53,322 bases of DNA from Acidobacteriota bacterium (GTDB lineage Bacteria > Acidobacteriota > Vicinamibacteria > Fen-336). Below the pieces are notes generated by a model. The model had not been told where the DNA came from and ran no database searches. It saw only the letters and a program-made list of their open reading frames with translations. Below, in pieces: positions 1 to 8,422 of this stretch (the stretch's first letter is position 1; each line of letters opens with the position of its first letter). The stretch is from assembly GCA_003223555.1 (NCBI GenBank), contig QHVM01000026.1, forward strand, positions 1 to 53,322. Direction: 5' to 3'. The position numbers were made by a program, and so were the translations under genes.

Positions 1-2
1 AG

Positions 3-1226
3 CTCCTGGTCGAGTCCACGGTGCCGTTGTCGAGGATCGCCGGCGTGCGCGTGATCCCCCAGACACCGGCCCCCCTGCCGGGGGCGGGAGACTTCCCGGT
101 GGATTTCGTGATCGCCTCCACCGAGGAGCCCGAGCGGCTGGTCGGGTTCGCGAACCAGCTCGTGGAGAAGGCCTTCACCAGCGGCCTGTTCATCTTCGCC
201 GACGCCGACCTGAAGTTCGACCAGCCGCAGGCGGAGGTCGTCTTCAACCGCGACAAGGTCCGCTCCCAGGGCGTCGACCTGAGCCAGGCCGGCCGCGACC
301 TCTCGACGCTGCTCGGCGGCGACTACGTGAACCGGTTCAGCATCCAGGGCCGCAGCTACAAGGTGATCCCGCAGGTGAAGCGCAGCGAGCGGCTGACGGC
401 CGACCAGCTCTCCCGGATCTACGTCACCGGCCCCGGCCACCGCATGGTGCCGCTCTCCACCTTCGCCACCCTGCGGACCTCCACCGAGCCGCGGGAGCTG
501 AAGCGCTTCCAGCAGCTCAACGCCGTGCGCATCCAGGGCGTGATCCCCCCCCCGGTGTCGCTCGACCGCGCGCTGCGCTTCCTGGAGGACGAGGCCCGGC
601 GCATGCTGCCCTCGGGATACACCGTGGACTACGCCGGCGAGTCGCGACAGCTCCGCACCGAAGGCAGCAAGTTCCTCGGCACGTTCCTGCTCTCGGCGGT
701 CCTCATCTACCTGGTGCTGGCCGCGCAGTTCGAGAGCTTCCGCGACCCGTTCATCATCCTGGCCGGCTCGGTGCCCCTGGCCATCTCCGGGGCCCTGCTG
801 TTCTCGTTCCTGGGGCTCACCACGCTCAACATCTACAGCCAGGTCGGGCTGATCACGCTGGTCGGCCTGGTGTCCAAGAACGGCATCCTGATCGTCGAGT
901 TCGCCAACCACCTCCAGGAGGCGGGGCGGGACAAGCTGCGGGCGGTCGTCGAGGCGGCCAGCACGCGCCTGCGCCCGATCCTCATGACCACCGCCGCCAC
1001 GGTGGTCGGACACTTCCCGCTCATCCTGGCCCGGGGTCCCGGGGCGGGAGCGCGCAACAGCATCGGCATCATGCTCGTGAGCGGCATGATCATCGGCACG
1101 GTCTTCACCCTGTTCGTGGTGCCGTCGATCTACGTGCTGGTGGCGCGGACGCACACCGCCGAGGCCTCGGTCGAGGCGACGGAGGAGGAGTCCCGCGCGC
1201 CGGAGCTGGCCGAAGCGGCAGTCTAG
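3..1226 (+). CDS. RND efflux pump inner-membrane subunit, C-terminal part
   Basis: This is the C-terminal ~400 residues of an AcrB/MexB-like RND (HAE) transporter, a proton-driven inner-membrane pump. The reading frame is already open at the window edge, so the N-terminal half lies upstream. Visible parts are the second periplasmic porter region, followed by the last block of membrane helices. The TM10 motif GLVSKNGILIVEFAN keeps the lysine equivalent to AcrB Lys940, a proton-relay residue, and the conserved RLRPILMT segment follows. The C-terminus is a short charged tail. The next gene, an SDR enzyme, starts 21 bases downstream with a good AAAGGAG site, so cotranscription is likely. Its adaptor and outer-membrane partners must lie upstream. 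Confidence in the family is high; the substrate is unknown. Confidence 0.93.
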   Translation, partial: LLVESTVPLSRIAGVRVIPQTPAPLPGAGDFPVDFVIASTEEPERLVGFANQLVEKAFTSGLFIFADADLKFDQPQAEVVFNRDKVRSQGVDLSQAGRDLSTLLGGDYVNRFSIQGRSYKVIPQVKRSERLTADQLSRIYVTGPGHRMVPLSTFATLRTSTEPRELKRFQQLNAVRIQGVIPPPVSLDRALRFLEDEARRMLPSGYTVDYAGESRQLRTEGSKFLGTFLLSAVLIYLVLAAQFESFRDPFIILAGSVPLAISGALLFSFLGLTTLNIYSQVGLITLVGLVSKNGILIVEFANHLQEAGRDKLRAVVEAASTRLRPILMTTAATVVGHFPLILARGPGAGARNSIGIMLVSGMIIGTVFTLFVVPSIYVLVARTHTAEASVEATEEESRAPELAEAAV

Positions 1227-1247
1227 ACGCAAACGAAAGGAGCTTTC

Positions 1248-1982
1248 ATGTCCCGATCTTTCGAAGGGAAGACGGCGCTCGTCACCGGCAGCTCGCGCGG
1301 CATCGGCCGCGCCATCGCGGAGCGCCTCGCCGCGCAGGGCGCCGCGGTCGTCGTCAACTACAGCCGCAGCCCGCAAGCCGCGCGGGATGCCGTGGACGCG
1401 ATCCTCGCCCGGGGCGGGCGGGCCGTCGCCGTCCGGGCCGATGTGACCGAGCCGGCGGACGTCAGGCGGCTGTTCGACGAGGCCGAGAAGACGGTGGGGC
1501 GCCTGGACGTCGTCGTGGCCAACGCCGGTGTCTTCTTCGCCAAGCCTCTGGCCGAGAGCACCGAGGGCGACTACGAGCACGTGTTCAACACGAACGCCAA
1601 GGGAGTCTTCTTCACCCTGCGGGAAGCCGCCCGGCGCCTGCGCGACGGCGGCCGCATCGTCGTCGTCTCCACCGGTGGCACCCGGATGCACTTCGCCAAC
1701 GCCTCGCTCTACCTGGGGAGCAAGGGAGCGATCGAGCAGTTCGCCCGCTCCCTCTCCCGCGAGCTGGGCTCGCGGAACATCACGGTGAACGTGCTCTCGC
1801 CGGGCTTCACCGACACCGACATGCTCGACAGCGAGGAGTTCCGCGTCCGGGGCGCGTCGCTCTCGCCGTTCAACCGCATCGGCGCGCCCGAGGAGGTGGC
1901 CGACGTGGCGGCGTTCCTGGCCAGCGACTCCGCCCGGTGGGTGACCGGTCAGACCGTGCAGGCCGGCGGGGGGGTCGTGTGA
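1248..1982 (+). CDS. SDR family NAD(P)-dependent oxidoreductase
   Basis: This 244-residue protein is a classical short-chain dehydrogenase/reductase, a cytosolic Rossmann-fold enzyme. The cofactor motif TGSSRGIG is at 13-20, NAG at 92-94, the catalytic Ser near 141 and YxxxK at Tyr155/Lys159. The C-terminal part has the usual substrate-loop and tetramer-contact pattern (PGFTDTDM, then FLASDSARWVTGQ). Length is typical for the FabG-like branch. The ATG at 1248 follows AAAGGAG at 1238-1244. It lies just after an RND pump gene and may be cotranscribed with it. Its stop overlaps the GTG start of a 60-residue ORF (GTGTGA arrangement). FabG-like sequence does not fix the substrate, so no gene symbol is given. 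Confidence 0.93.
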   Translation: MSRSFEGKTALVTGSSRGIGRAIAERLAAQGAAVVVNYSRSPQAARDAVDAILARGGRAVAVRADVTEPADVRRLFDEAEKTVGRLDVVVANAGVFFAKPLAESTEGDYEHVFNTNAKGVFFTLREAARRLRDGGRIVVVSTGGTRMHFANASLYLGSKGAIEQFARSLSRELGSRNITVNVLSPGFTDTDMLDSEEFRVRGASLSPFNRIGAPEEVADVAAFLASDSARWVTGQTVQAGGGVV

Positions 1983-2161
1983 CGGCGCGGGGACGGGCCG
2001 GGGCGGGCTTCCTGTCGTTCTTGAAGCGGAAAGAGCCGTCCGACCTCCGCTTCTACCTCAGGGCGCTGCAGGAGGCGGACCCGGACTTCGGCGAGGAGAG
2101 CGAGGACGAGCCGGACGCCGATTCGATGAGCCGGGAATGGCTCACCCGGAGCATGCGTTGA
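1979..2161 (+). CDS. Small acidic hypothetical protein, translationally coupled to the SDR
   Basis: A 60-residue ORF starts at GTG 1979, overlapping the SDR stop codon by four bases (GTGA), an arrangement typical of translational coupling. The predicted product has a basic, glycine-rich N-terminus (FLSFLKRKEPSD) and then a strongly acidic middle (EADPDFGEESEDEPDAD). I recognise no domain, signal peptide or membrane segment. An upstream in-frame GTG near 1937 would make a longer form lying inside the SDR gene; the overlap start is more plausible. The coding assignment rests on the overlap geometry and the non-random acidic composition only. Confidence 0.4.
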   Translation: MTARGRAGAGFLSFLKRKEPSDLRFYLRALQEADPDFGEESEDEPDADSMSREWLTRSMR

Positions 2162-2188
2162 CGGCGATCGCACCCCGGTAGGCCGGCG

Positions 2189-2770
2189 CTACAGGACCTT
2201 CACCGCCAGGCGAGCGCTGAAGCCGGAGAGCTGGACGCCATCGATTCGCGGCAGCGCGTCGTAGCGCCCCGAGATCACCAGGTGCCGGAGCACCGAGGCG
2301 CCCAGCTCGATGTTGGCCCCCGGCTTCGTCCGCCAGGCTGCGCCACGATCGAGCCGCGCGACGAAGACGTCGCCGCGGACCGTGACGTAGGGCGCCACGT
2401 CCGCGCGGCCGTCGGCGAACAGGAAGCGTGGGCCCACGCCGGCCCGGGCGAGATCGGCCCGGGGCCCGTCCTGCCGAATCCGCTGGGCGCCGAAATCCCA
2501 GGCCAGGCCCAGCCCACTGGCCGTGTTGAAGCTCCAGAGCGCCACGACCGGGGCGAACGTCCGCTCCCCGTAGATCGACCGCGTCGCCGCCTCCCGCGGC
2601 ACGAACATGGAGGCACCCGCGATGAGCGAGTAGTGATGGCCGAAGATGCCGATCCGGCCGTCCTCGTCGGCCCCCGCCGGCACCACGATCGACGACAGCA
2701 GCAGACTCGCCGCCGCGGCGACCGCCGCCCCACGTGCACGATGTACAAGGGGCGAGCAAGAAGGTGACAT
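2189..2770 (-). CDS. Secreted, probable outer-membrane beta-barrel-like protein
   Basis: This 193-residue protein has a signal peptide: a hydrophobic run GAAVAAAASLLLSSIVV at 14-30 followed by PAGADED, a likely cleavage region. The mature part alternates short hydrophobic and polar stretches (YVTVRGDVFVARL, NIELGASVLRHLVISGRY) and ends in FSARLAVKVL. That fits a small beta-barrel or porin-like envelope protein, but no named family is clear. The ATG at 2770 is used here. A GTG at 2746 (before HRARG) would give a tidier signal peptide, and neither has a strong ribosome site. The frame is open further upstream, but that part has no protein-like character. Confidence 0.55.
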   Translation of the reverse strand: MSPSCSPLVHRARGAAVAAAASLLLSSIVVPAGADEDGRIGIFGHHYSLIAGASMFVPREAATRSIYGERTFAPVVALWSFNTASGLGLAWDFGAQRIRQDGPRADLARAGVGPRFLFADGRADVAPYVTVRGDVFVARLDRGAAWRTKPGANIELGASVLRHLVISGRYDALPRIDGVQLSGFSARLAVKVL

Positions 2771-2805
2771 CGTTACAAGAATGCTACGGGGCCATCCCCG
2801 GAACG

Positions 2806-3003
2806 TCATCGGGCGCCGAACACCCTGAGGCCGATGGGGATCGTGCTGGCCGCTCCCAACGCGAACAAGACGATTCCGACCGCGCGGCGCCGCTTCGGGT
2901 CGATCTTCGGAGCCAGCAACAGGCCGGCGCCCACTCCGAGCATGCCGCGCGTCGCGGCCAGGGAAACGAGCGTGGGCATCGAAAGCTTGACGTTTCGCTT
3001 CAT
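2806..3003 (-). CDS. Small two-helix membrane protein
   Basis: A 65-residue protein with two probable transmembrane helices: residues ~10-30 (LVSLAATRGMLGVGAGLLLA) and ~41-60 (AVGIVLFALGAASTIPIGLR), separated by a basic loop KIDPKRRR. The ATG at 3003 is preceded by GGGAGGG at a good distance, which fixes this start over longer in-frame alternatives. It is encoded just upstream of, and on the same strand as, the beta-barrel-like gene at 2189-2770, so the two may share a transcript. No function can be assigned; the layout resembles small conserved membrane proteins found in many proteobacterial and acidobacterial genomes. Confidence 0.6.
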   Translation of the reverse strand: MKRNVKLSMPTLVSLAATRGMLGVGAGLLLAPKIDPKRRRAVGIVLFALGAASTIPIGLRVFGAR

Positions 3004-3131
3004 CCATCCCTCCCGTGGCCAAGTCTGCAAGCTCCGGGCCACCAGGGCCGTCCGTGCGCGCCCTCGCATTCGTGCTCGTCCACGAATGGGAAAGCGAGGT
3101 AGGATTCGAAGGGGGTCCCGAGGAGGGGTCA

Positions 3132-4223
3132 ATGGAGCGTCGGAGATTCTTGAGCTCGTTGGGAGCGTCGGCCGCGGCGGCGCTCGCGGGTCTCTCGAGA
3201 GCCCGCCCGGGAGAGGCCGCCGAGCCGGCGGCCGGCTGGCGGACCTTCGAGGTGACGACCCGCCTCGAGATCATCGAGCCATCGGGGATCACCCGGGCCT
3301 GGGTGCCGCTGCCTCTCGTGTCCGACACGGATTACCAGAAGCGCCTGGGCGACACGTGGAAGGGCAACGCGGTGGACCTGCGTGAATGGCGTGACGCGAG
3401 ATACGGCGTGGGAGCGCTATGCGCGCGGTGGCCCGACGCCGAGAAGGCCCCGGTCGTGGAAGTCGTCAGCCGCGTTTCCACCCGCGACCGCGCGGTGGAC
3501 GTGTCGGAATCGGCGGCGCGGCCGGCGGCCGAGGATCCCCGGACGCTGAAGGCCTGTCTCGAGCCCACGAAGCTGCTGCCGGTGGACGGGATCGTGCTCC
3601 AGACCTCGCGGGAGATCACCCGCGGCCGCCGCACCGACGGCGAGAAGGCCCGCGCCATCTACGAGTGGATCGTCGAGAACACCTTCCGCGATCCCAAGGT
3701 GCGGGGGTGCGGGCTCGGGGACATCAAGACGATGCTCGAGACACGGAACCTGGGCGGCAAGTGCGCCGACCTCAACGCCCTCTTCGTCGGCCTGGCGAGG
3801 GCGGCGGGCGTCCCGGCGCGCGAGGTCTTCGGCCTCCGGGTCGCCGAGTCGAAGGAGTTCAAGAGCCTCGGTCGAGCCGGGGACGTGAGCAAGGCCCAGC
3901 ATTGCCGGGCCGAGTTCCATGACCAGGGCCGCGGGTGGGTACCCGTCGATCCGGCGGACGTCCGCAAGGTCGTGCTGGAGGAGCCGCCCACGGGGCGGGC
4001 CCTCGACGATCCGGTCGTCCAGAAGGCGCGGAGCAAGCTCTTCGGCGCCTGGGAGATGAACTACGTCGTCTACAACTACGCGCACGACCTGAGCCTACCC
4101 GGCGCCTCCGCCGGGCCGATTCCCTTCCTGATGTACCCGCAGTGCGAGACGGGGGGCGGCCGCAAGGACAGCCTGGAGCCGGCGACCTTCAAGTACCAGA
4201 TCACCGCGCGCGAGGTGATCTGA
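3132..4223 (+). CDS. Tat-exported transglutaminase-like cysteine protease/amidase family protein
   Basis: This 363-residue protein starts with a twin-arginine type leader (MERRRFLSSLG then an alanine-rich core), so folded export to the periplasm is likely. The C-terminal half is a transglutaminase-like (TGc) fold. It has the catalytic Cys in GGKCADLNALFVGLARAAG (Cys211), His257 in AQHCRAEF and Asp273 in WVPVDPADV, the full papain-like triad in family order. The N-terminal ~150 residues form the beta-rich domain usual in this family. Bacterial members are generally proteases or amide hydrolases rather than protein cross-linkers. The ATG at 3132 follows AGGAGGGG. It converges with the degraded permease gene at 4227, only three bases away. 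Confidence 0.85.
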   Translation: MERRRFLSSLGASAAAALAGLSRARPGEAAEPAAGWRTFEVTTRLEIIEPSGITRAWVPLPLVSDTDYQKRLGDTWKGNAVDLREWRDARYGVGALCARWPDAEKAPVVEVVSRVSTRDRAVDVSESAARPAAEDPRTLKACLEPTKLLPVDGIVLQTSREITRGRRTDGEKARAIYEWIVENTFRDPKVRGCGLGDIKTMLETRNLGGKCADLNALFVGLARAAGVPAREVFGLRVAESKEFKSLGRAGDVSKAQHCRAEFHDQGRGWVPVDPADVRKVVLEEPPTGRALDDPVVQKARSKLFGAWEMNYVVYNYAHDLSLPGASAGPIPFLMYPQCETGGGRKDSLEPATFKYQITAREVI

Positions 4224-4226
4224 CAT

Positions 4227-5174
4227 TCACTCTGCTCTCAGCGCTGCCACCGGGTCGAGCCGGGCGGCCCGGCGCGCGAGAACCCAGCAGGCTCCGAGAG
4301 CAGCCGCCGTGACCACGACGGCGGCTCCCGCGTAGAGGACGCCATCCCCCGAGGTGGCGCCGTAGAGGAGGTGACGGACCAGGCGGCTGGCGCCCCCGGC
4401 CAGCGTGAGGCCGCCGGTCACGCCGGCCAGCACCACGATCATTTCCTCCCTGATGATCAGGCCGATCGCTTTCAACTCGTCTCCCGCGGCGAGCGCGGTC
4501 GTCAGCGGCATCGTTTCCGTCACCGGGACCTGGGGGTCGATCCGGTTCACGGCCCGCACGAGCATGGGCAGCGCGGCGGCGGGATCACCCACGACCGCGC
4601 CCAGGGCGGCCGGGGTGGCGCCCCATCCCTCGCGCCAGAGCCGATGGCTCAGGACGGCGACGCTGTCGCGGCCCGGCACGCGGTCCTCGTCCGCGCTGAA
4701 GAAGCGGCCGAGCACCGGTTTGACTCCCAGCAGGGAGAAGAAGCCCGCCGAGACGATGGCGGCGCTCCGCTTCTTCGTCGTGCCGCCGTAGGTCAGGAAG
4801 AAGAGGCCGCCGGAGCCGTGGGCAGCCAGGTCCCGGAGCGTGCGGGTGTGATCCCGGACGTGCGCATAATCTGCATACGACACCCTTTGCGACGACGGCG
4901 CATTCCGGCCGACGGCCGCGACGACGACGAGCTCTTCCGGCCGGCTCGCGGCGATCGGGCGCAGCACGAACGCATTCGCGAGCGAGAGCACCGTCGAGAC
5001 CGCGCCCATGGTCAGGGCCAGCGTGAGCAGCGCGGTGAGCGTGAACCCGGGGCTGCGCCGCAGCGCGCGAAGGCCGTATCGCAGGTCTTGGATCGTGGTT
5101 TCGACGAAGGGCAGGAGCGCTCTCCGGTGAGGCTTCAATCGTAGGCGGTCTCCCACTGGAAAACAATGGAACAT
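4227..5174 (-). pseudogene. ADOP-type ABC permease (MacB/FtsX-like) with two large in-frame internal deletions
   Basis: The N-terminus matches an ADOP permease: QDLRYGLRALRRSPGFTLTA, the first membrane helix, then the MacB periplasmic core to HRLWREGWGATPAALG. The frame then jumps directly to a segment that in full-length relatives lies several hundred residues later (VGDPAAALPMLVRAVNRIDP). It jumps again from MPLTTAL to GDELKAIGLIIREEM, skipping the helix and the usual REIGIRMALGA motif. It ends with the normal last helices and ARRAARLDPVAALRAE. At 315 residues it is well under half the usual ~800. The full-length copy at 34941-37382 shows what is missing. The expected ATG before ETTIQDLRY is absent (GTC there), so the 5' end is also altered. 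It is probably a pseudogene, although the open frame leaves a miniature protein possible. Confidence 0.8.
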
Positions 5175-5246
5175 GGGCTCGGCTCCCGGCCTGGCCGGGC
5201 GACCGCGGCAGAGCTAACATCGGCCCTCGGGGGTAACGCACCGGGG

Positions 5247-6566
5247 ATGACGATTTCGGGCCCGGCCTCGCCCCGCCTCGGCCTCGCCGCCAACTGGCGC
5301 CAGTTCTCGGTGCTGGTGGTCGTCAACGCGTTCGTCGGCGCGATGGTCGGCCTCGAGCGGAGCATCCTGCCCGCCCTGGCCGAGCGCGAGTTCCACCTGG
5401 CCGCTCGGGCCGCCATCTTGTCCTTCATCGCCGTCTTCGGCGTCGTGAAGGGCCTCACCAACTACTTCGCGGGGCGGCTCTCGGACCGGTGGGGACGGAA
5501 GCCGATACTCGTCATCGGCTGGGTGATCGCCGCGCCGGTGCCGTTCCTTCTCATGTGGGCGCCGTCCTGGAGCTGGGTCCTCTTCGCGAACGTCCTGCTG
5601 GGGGCGAGCCAGGGCCTGACGTGGTCGACCACGGTCATCATGAAGATCGACCTGGCCGGCCCCGAGCGCCGCGGGCTCGCCATGGGTCTGAACGAGTTCG
5701 CGGGCTACGTCGCCGTCTCCCTGGCTGCGCTCGCCACCGGTTACGTGGCCGCGTCCCACGGCCTGCGGCCGTGGCCTTTCGCGCTCGGCGTCGGTTTCGC
5801 TGCGGCCGGGCTCCTGCTCTCGGTCTTCCTCGTCCGCGAGACCCACGGTCATGCGCGCCACGAGGCGCGTGACGCGCCCCCCAGCCAGGCCGCCGGCCTG
5901 TCGCCGGCTCAGGTCTTCGCGCGGACTTCGCTTCTCGACCGGGACCTGTCCGCCATCAGCCAGGCCGGCCTCGTGAACAACCTGAACGACGGCATGGCCT
6001 GGGGGCTCTTCCCGCTGGTGTTCGCCGCCGCCGGCCTGAGCCTGCGCCAGATCGGCACCGTCGCCGCGGTCTATCCGGCCATCTGGGGCCTGGGCCAGCT
6101 CGTCACGGGCGGCCTCTCCGACCGCATCGGGCGCAAGTGGCTCATCGTGTCCGGCCTATGGGTGCAGGCGGCGGGGATCGCCGTGACCGCGCGGTCGGCA
6201 GGCTATCCGGCGTTCATCGCCGGCAGCGCGCTTCTCGGCGCGGGCACGGCCATGGTCTACCCGACCCTTCTCGCCTCCATCGGCGACGTGGCCCATCCGT
6301 CGTGGCGAGCCTCGGCCACGGGCGTCTATCGTCTCTGGCGCGACCTGGGCTACGCGGTCGGCGCGATCGTGTCCGGCGTGACCGCGGACCTGCTGGGCTC
6401 GAGACCGGCCGTCGGTATGGTGGCCGCGTTGACCTTCGCCTCGGGCGTGGTCGTCGCCCTGCGGCTGCGGGAAACGCGGCGGCCAGCGGCCGAGCGCACC
6501 CTCCGCTCGGCCACGGGTGCCGATCAGCCGAGGGTCCCGACACCCAGCACGAGCGGACGGCGGTAA
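5247..6566 (+). CDS. MFS transporter
   Basis: This 439-residue, 12-helix major facilitator superfamily protein has both halves of the family marked by the motif-A loop: GRLSDRWGRKP at ~76-86 and GGLSDRIGRKW at ~288-298. These cytoplasmic loops gate the transporter. The sequence resembles drug/organic-solute exporters of the YfkF/MFS_1 type, but the substrate cannot be read. The ATG at 5247 is preferred because the residues before it have no helix character; its ribosome site is weak (GGGG). It is divergent from the degraded permease and converges with the methyltransferase gene at 6524, overlapping it tail to tail by 43 bases. The last ~20 residues of the protein therefore lie in that overlap. 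Confidence 0.88.
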   Translation: MTISGPASPRLGLAANWRQFSVLVVVNAFVGAMVGLERSILPALAEREFHLAARAAILSFIAVFGVVKGLTNYFAGRLSDRWGRKPILVIGWVIAAPVPFLLMWAPSWSWVLFANVLLGASQGLTWSTTVIMKIDLAGPERRGLAMGLNEFAGYVAVSLAALATGYVAASHGLRPWPFALGVGFAAAGLLLSVFLVRETHGHARHEARDAPPSQAAGLSPAQVFARTSLLDRDLSAISQAGLVNNLNDGMAWGLFPLVFAAAGLSLRQIGTVAAVYPAIWGLGQLVTGGLSDRIGRKWLIVSGLWVQAAGIAVTARSAGYPAFIAGSALLGAGTAMVYPTLLASIGDVAHPSWRASATGVYRLWRDLGYAVGAIVSGVTADLLGSRPAVGMVAALTFASGVVVALRLRETRRPAAERTLRSATGADQPRVPTPSTSGRR

Positions 6567-7324
6567 GCGAGCCTCTCACCGAACCTGCGCGTGAGCTCGG
6601 CCTCGGCGCCGGAAAGGAATCCTCGCCAGCCGTCTTCACCCAGAACGTGGCGGCCCAGGCGTCCGCCCGAGCTCAACTCCCGGTCTTCGAGGTACTCGCC
6701 GACCGAGTAGTCGTGAGGCAGCTCGATCACCTCGACCCGAACGTTGCGGAAGCCCGCATCGAACAGCGCCGCCCGGACGTTGTCGGCCGACGAGAAGTGG
6801 CCTTCCGACGGCGCGACGGCTTCCACACTGCGCTGCGTGGTGCCATCCCCGACCGCGCCGTCCAGCAGTTGCCTCCACGCGGCGGCATACGGGTCCGAGG
6901 CCGGCCCCCAGCTCGACGTCGCGAAGGCGCAGGGCCTGGCCAGCACGCGAAGGACCTCGGCGAGAGCCCGGCGATGGTCCGGAAGGTGGGAGAGCACGCA
7001 GTTCGCGGTCGCCATGTCGAAGCATGCATCCCGGAACGGAAGCCGGGCGGCGTCCGTCTGCAGGACGCGAAGGTCGGGCAGCCGGCGCCGGGCTCGGACG
7101 AGCATGGAGCGGGACAGATCGCAGCCGACGATGGTGCGTAGCGTCGCCCGCTCGTCGCCGAGAGCGGCGGCGACCGCGCCAGTTCCAGTGCCCACGTCGA
7201 GCAGCCGCATGCCCGGGACCGGTGGCGCCAGCGCGAGCAGGTGGCGGGCGACGATTTCGAAGCGAGGGGCCCAGACCTGCTCGTAGGCTTCGGCAATCGC
7301 GTCGTACGAACGCCAATCGTTCAT
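6524..7324 (-). CDS. Class I SAM-dependent methyltransferase
   Basis: This 266-residue protein has the class I methyltransferase Rossmann fold. Motif I LLDVGTGTGAVAAAL starts at ~41 and the acidic end of strand 2 lies in IVGCDLSRSML. Motif II/III follows in LQTDAARLPFRDACFDMA, and the post-motif pattern VLSHLPDHRRALAEVLRVL resembles UbiE/Methyltransf_11 proteins. The substrate is unknown. It lies 13 bases downstream of a second methyltransferase gene on the same strand, so the two are probably one operon. Its 3' end overlaps the convergent MFS gene by 43 bases, a layout that could give antisense effects between them. Confidence 0.88.
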   Translation of the reverse strand: MNDWRSYDAIAEAYEQVWAPRFEIVARHLLALAPPVPGMRLLDVGTGTGAVAAALGDERATLRTIVGCDLSRSMLVRARRRLPDLRVLQTDAARLPFRDACFDMATANCVLSHLPDHRRALAEVLRVLARPCAFATSSWGPASDPYAAAWRQLLDGAVGDGTTQRSVEAVAPSEGHFSSADNVRAALFDAGFRNVRVEVIELPHDYSVGEYLEDRELSSGGRLGRHVLGEDGWRGFLSGAEAELTRRFGERLAYRRPLVLGVGTLG

Positions 7325-7337
7325 CGGATGCCAAGCC

Positions 7338-7985
7338 TCAGCTTGCTTGCGGGGACCGTGGATCCGGCTGGGGAACCGCGCTGCCCCACCAGCAGTGCGT
7401 CCACGCCTTCGGGAACCGGGCGAGGTACGCCGTCTCCATCCGTTCGATCCGGAAGCCGGCCTGCTCGATGAGGGACGGCACGTCCCGCGTCACGTGACAG
7501 CCTTCGAACAGCCAGTGGGGGATCGGCTCCGTCCACTCCTGCCACCGCCGCACCCGAGGATCGGGCGACCGGCCGTGCTCGAAGAAGATGAGCGTCCCCC
7601 CCGGCCTCAGGACTCGTCTCACGCCCCGCAGCGCGTCCGCCACGCCGGAAATCGTGCACAGCGTGAAAGTGCTGACGACGGTATCGACGCTGCCGTCCCC
7701 GAGGGGGATGCCCTCCCCGGGAAGGTCCAGGAATGCGATGTCCAGCTCCGTTCGCCGCCGTTGCCGCTCGGCCAGCCGGATCATGCCCGCATTGGGCTCG
7801 AGCGCATGCACCTTGCTCACCCTGGCGGGGTCGTAGTAGGCGAAGTTGACGCCCGGGCCCACGCCGATCTTCAGGACTTCCCCCCGAGCCAGCGGCACGA
7901 TCCGCTTCCGGATCTCCCGGACCGGCTCCGGATCTCCCAGCAGCCTGACCAGCCGGGGATAGACATGATCCCGGTAGAAGGGCAT
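7338..7985 (-). CDS. METTL7-like SAM-dependent methyltransferase
   Basis: A 215-residue methyltransferase that resembles the METTL7/TMT1 branch more than ordinary UbiE proteins. Motif I is LKIGVGPGVNFAYYDP, followed by ALEPNAGM, then GSVDTVVSTFTLCTI, RRVLRPGGTLIFFEH, WLFEGCHVTRD and a C-terminal FPKAWTHCWWGSAV. Human METTL7A/B share this order, including the FxGCxxTR-like segment; the animal enzymes methylate alkyl thiols. A thiol substrate here is therefore an inference. Unlike the animal proteins there is no N-terminal membrane anchor. The gene is the first of a two-methyltransferase run (13-base gap to 7324). Confidence 0.85.
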   Translation of the reverse strand: MPFYRDHVYPRLVRLLGDPEPVREIRKRIVPLARGEVLKIGVGPGVNFAYYDPARVSKVHALEPNAGMIRLAERQRRRTELDIAFLDLPGEGIPLGDGSVDTVVSTFTLCTISGVADALRGVRRVLRPGGTLIFFEHGRSPDPRVRRWQEWTEPIPHWLFEGCHVTRDVPSLIEQAGFRIERMETAYLARFPKAWTHCWWGSAVPQPDPRSPQAS

Positions 7986-8106
7986 GGCCGAGATTCACTC
8001 CGGCAGGGCCGTGCGGCGCATGAGATCGCGGAAGCGAGGATCGTCGCAGTCGAGGCACTTCAGCCTAGACGGCCCGGCCAGACGGGTCAAATACCGCCGG
8101 CGGTGA

Positions 8107-8280
8107 GCCGTTCCGCGTCCGGTTTGCGCCTCATGGAGTAGCGGAGGCCGGAGTGTTGTGCTTCCGGCCTCTTCTACCCAAGCCGCGGCCACCCGCGCCT
8201 TCGGCATCAACCCCCAGGGCGACATCGTCGGAGTGTACATCGATGCCACCGGGACGCATGGGTTCCTGCTGAGGAGGTGA
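8107..8280 (+). pseudogene. C-terminal remnant of a HAF-repeat (extracellular) protein
   Basis: An open stretch without a normal start ends at TGA 8278-8280. Its last ~25 codons read AFGINPQGDIVGVYIDATG followed by HGFLLRR. That is a good match to the end of HAF-repeat proteins, which carry repeated GIND..G.IVG.Y.D..G..HGFL units. Nothing upstream (7986-8106) continues the repeats, and a stop lies at 8104-8106 in the same frame, so only the final repeat survives. The rest of the 7986-8422 gap holds no convincing gene. A TTGACT at 8311-8316 with a weak TAACTG 17 bases further on could be the promoter of the gene at 8423. Confidence 0.5.
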
Positions 8281-8422
8281 GAGACACGGCCGGCCTTCCG
8301 CCGGGAGCCATTGACTCCGCAGCCGCATGGGGATAACTGTGGACAGAGACGGCGGGCGATGACCGCGCCGATGCCGGGTTGCCGGAGCCCGCCGCCCGGA
8401 AACGATCCTGCGGAGGTTTCTC

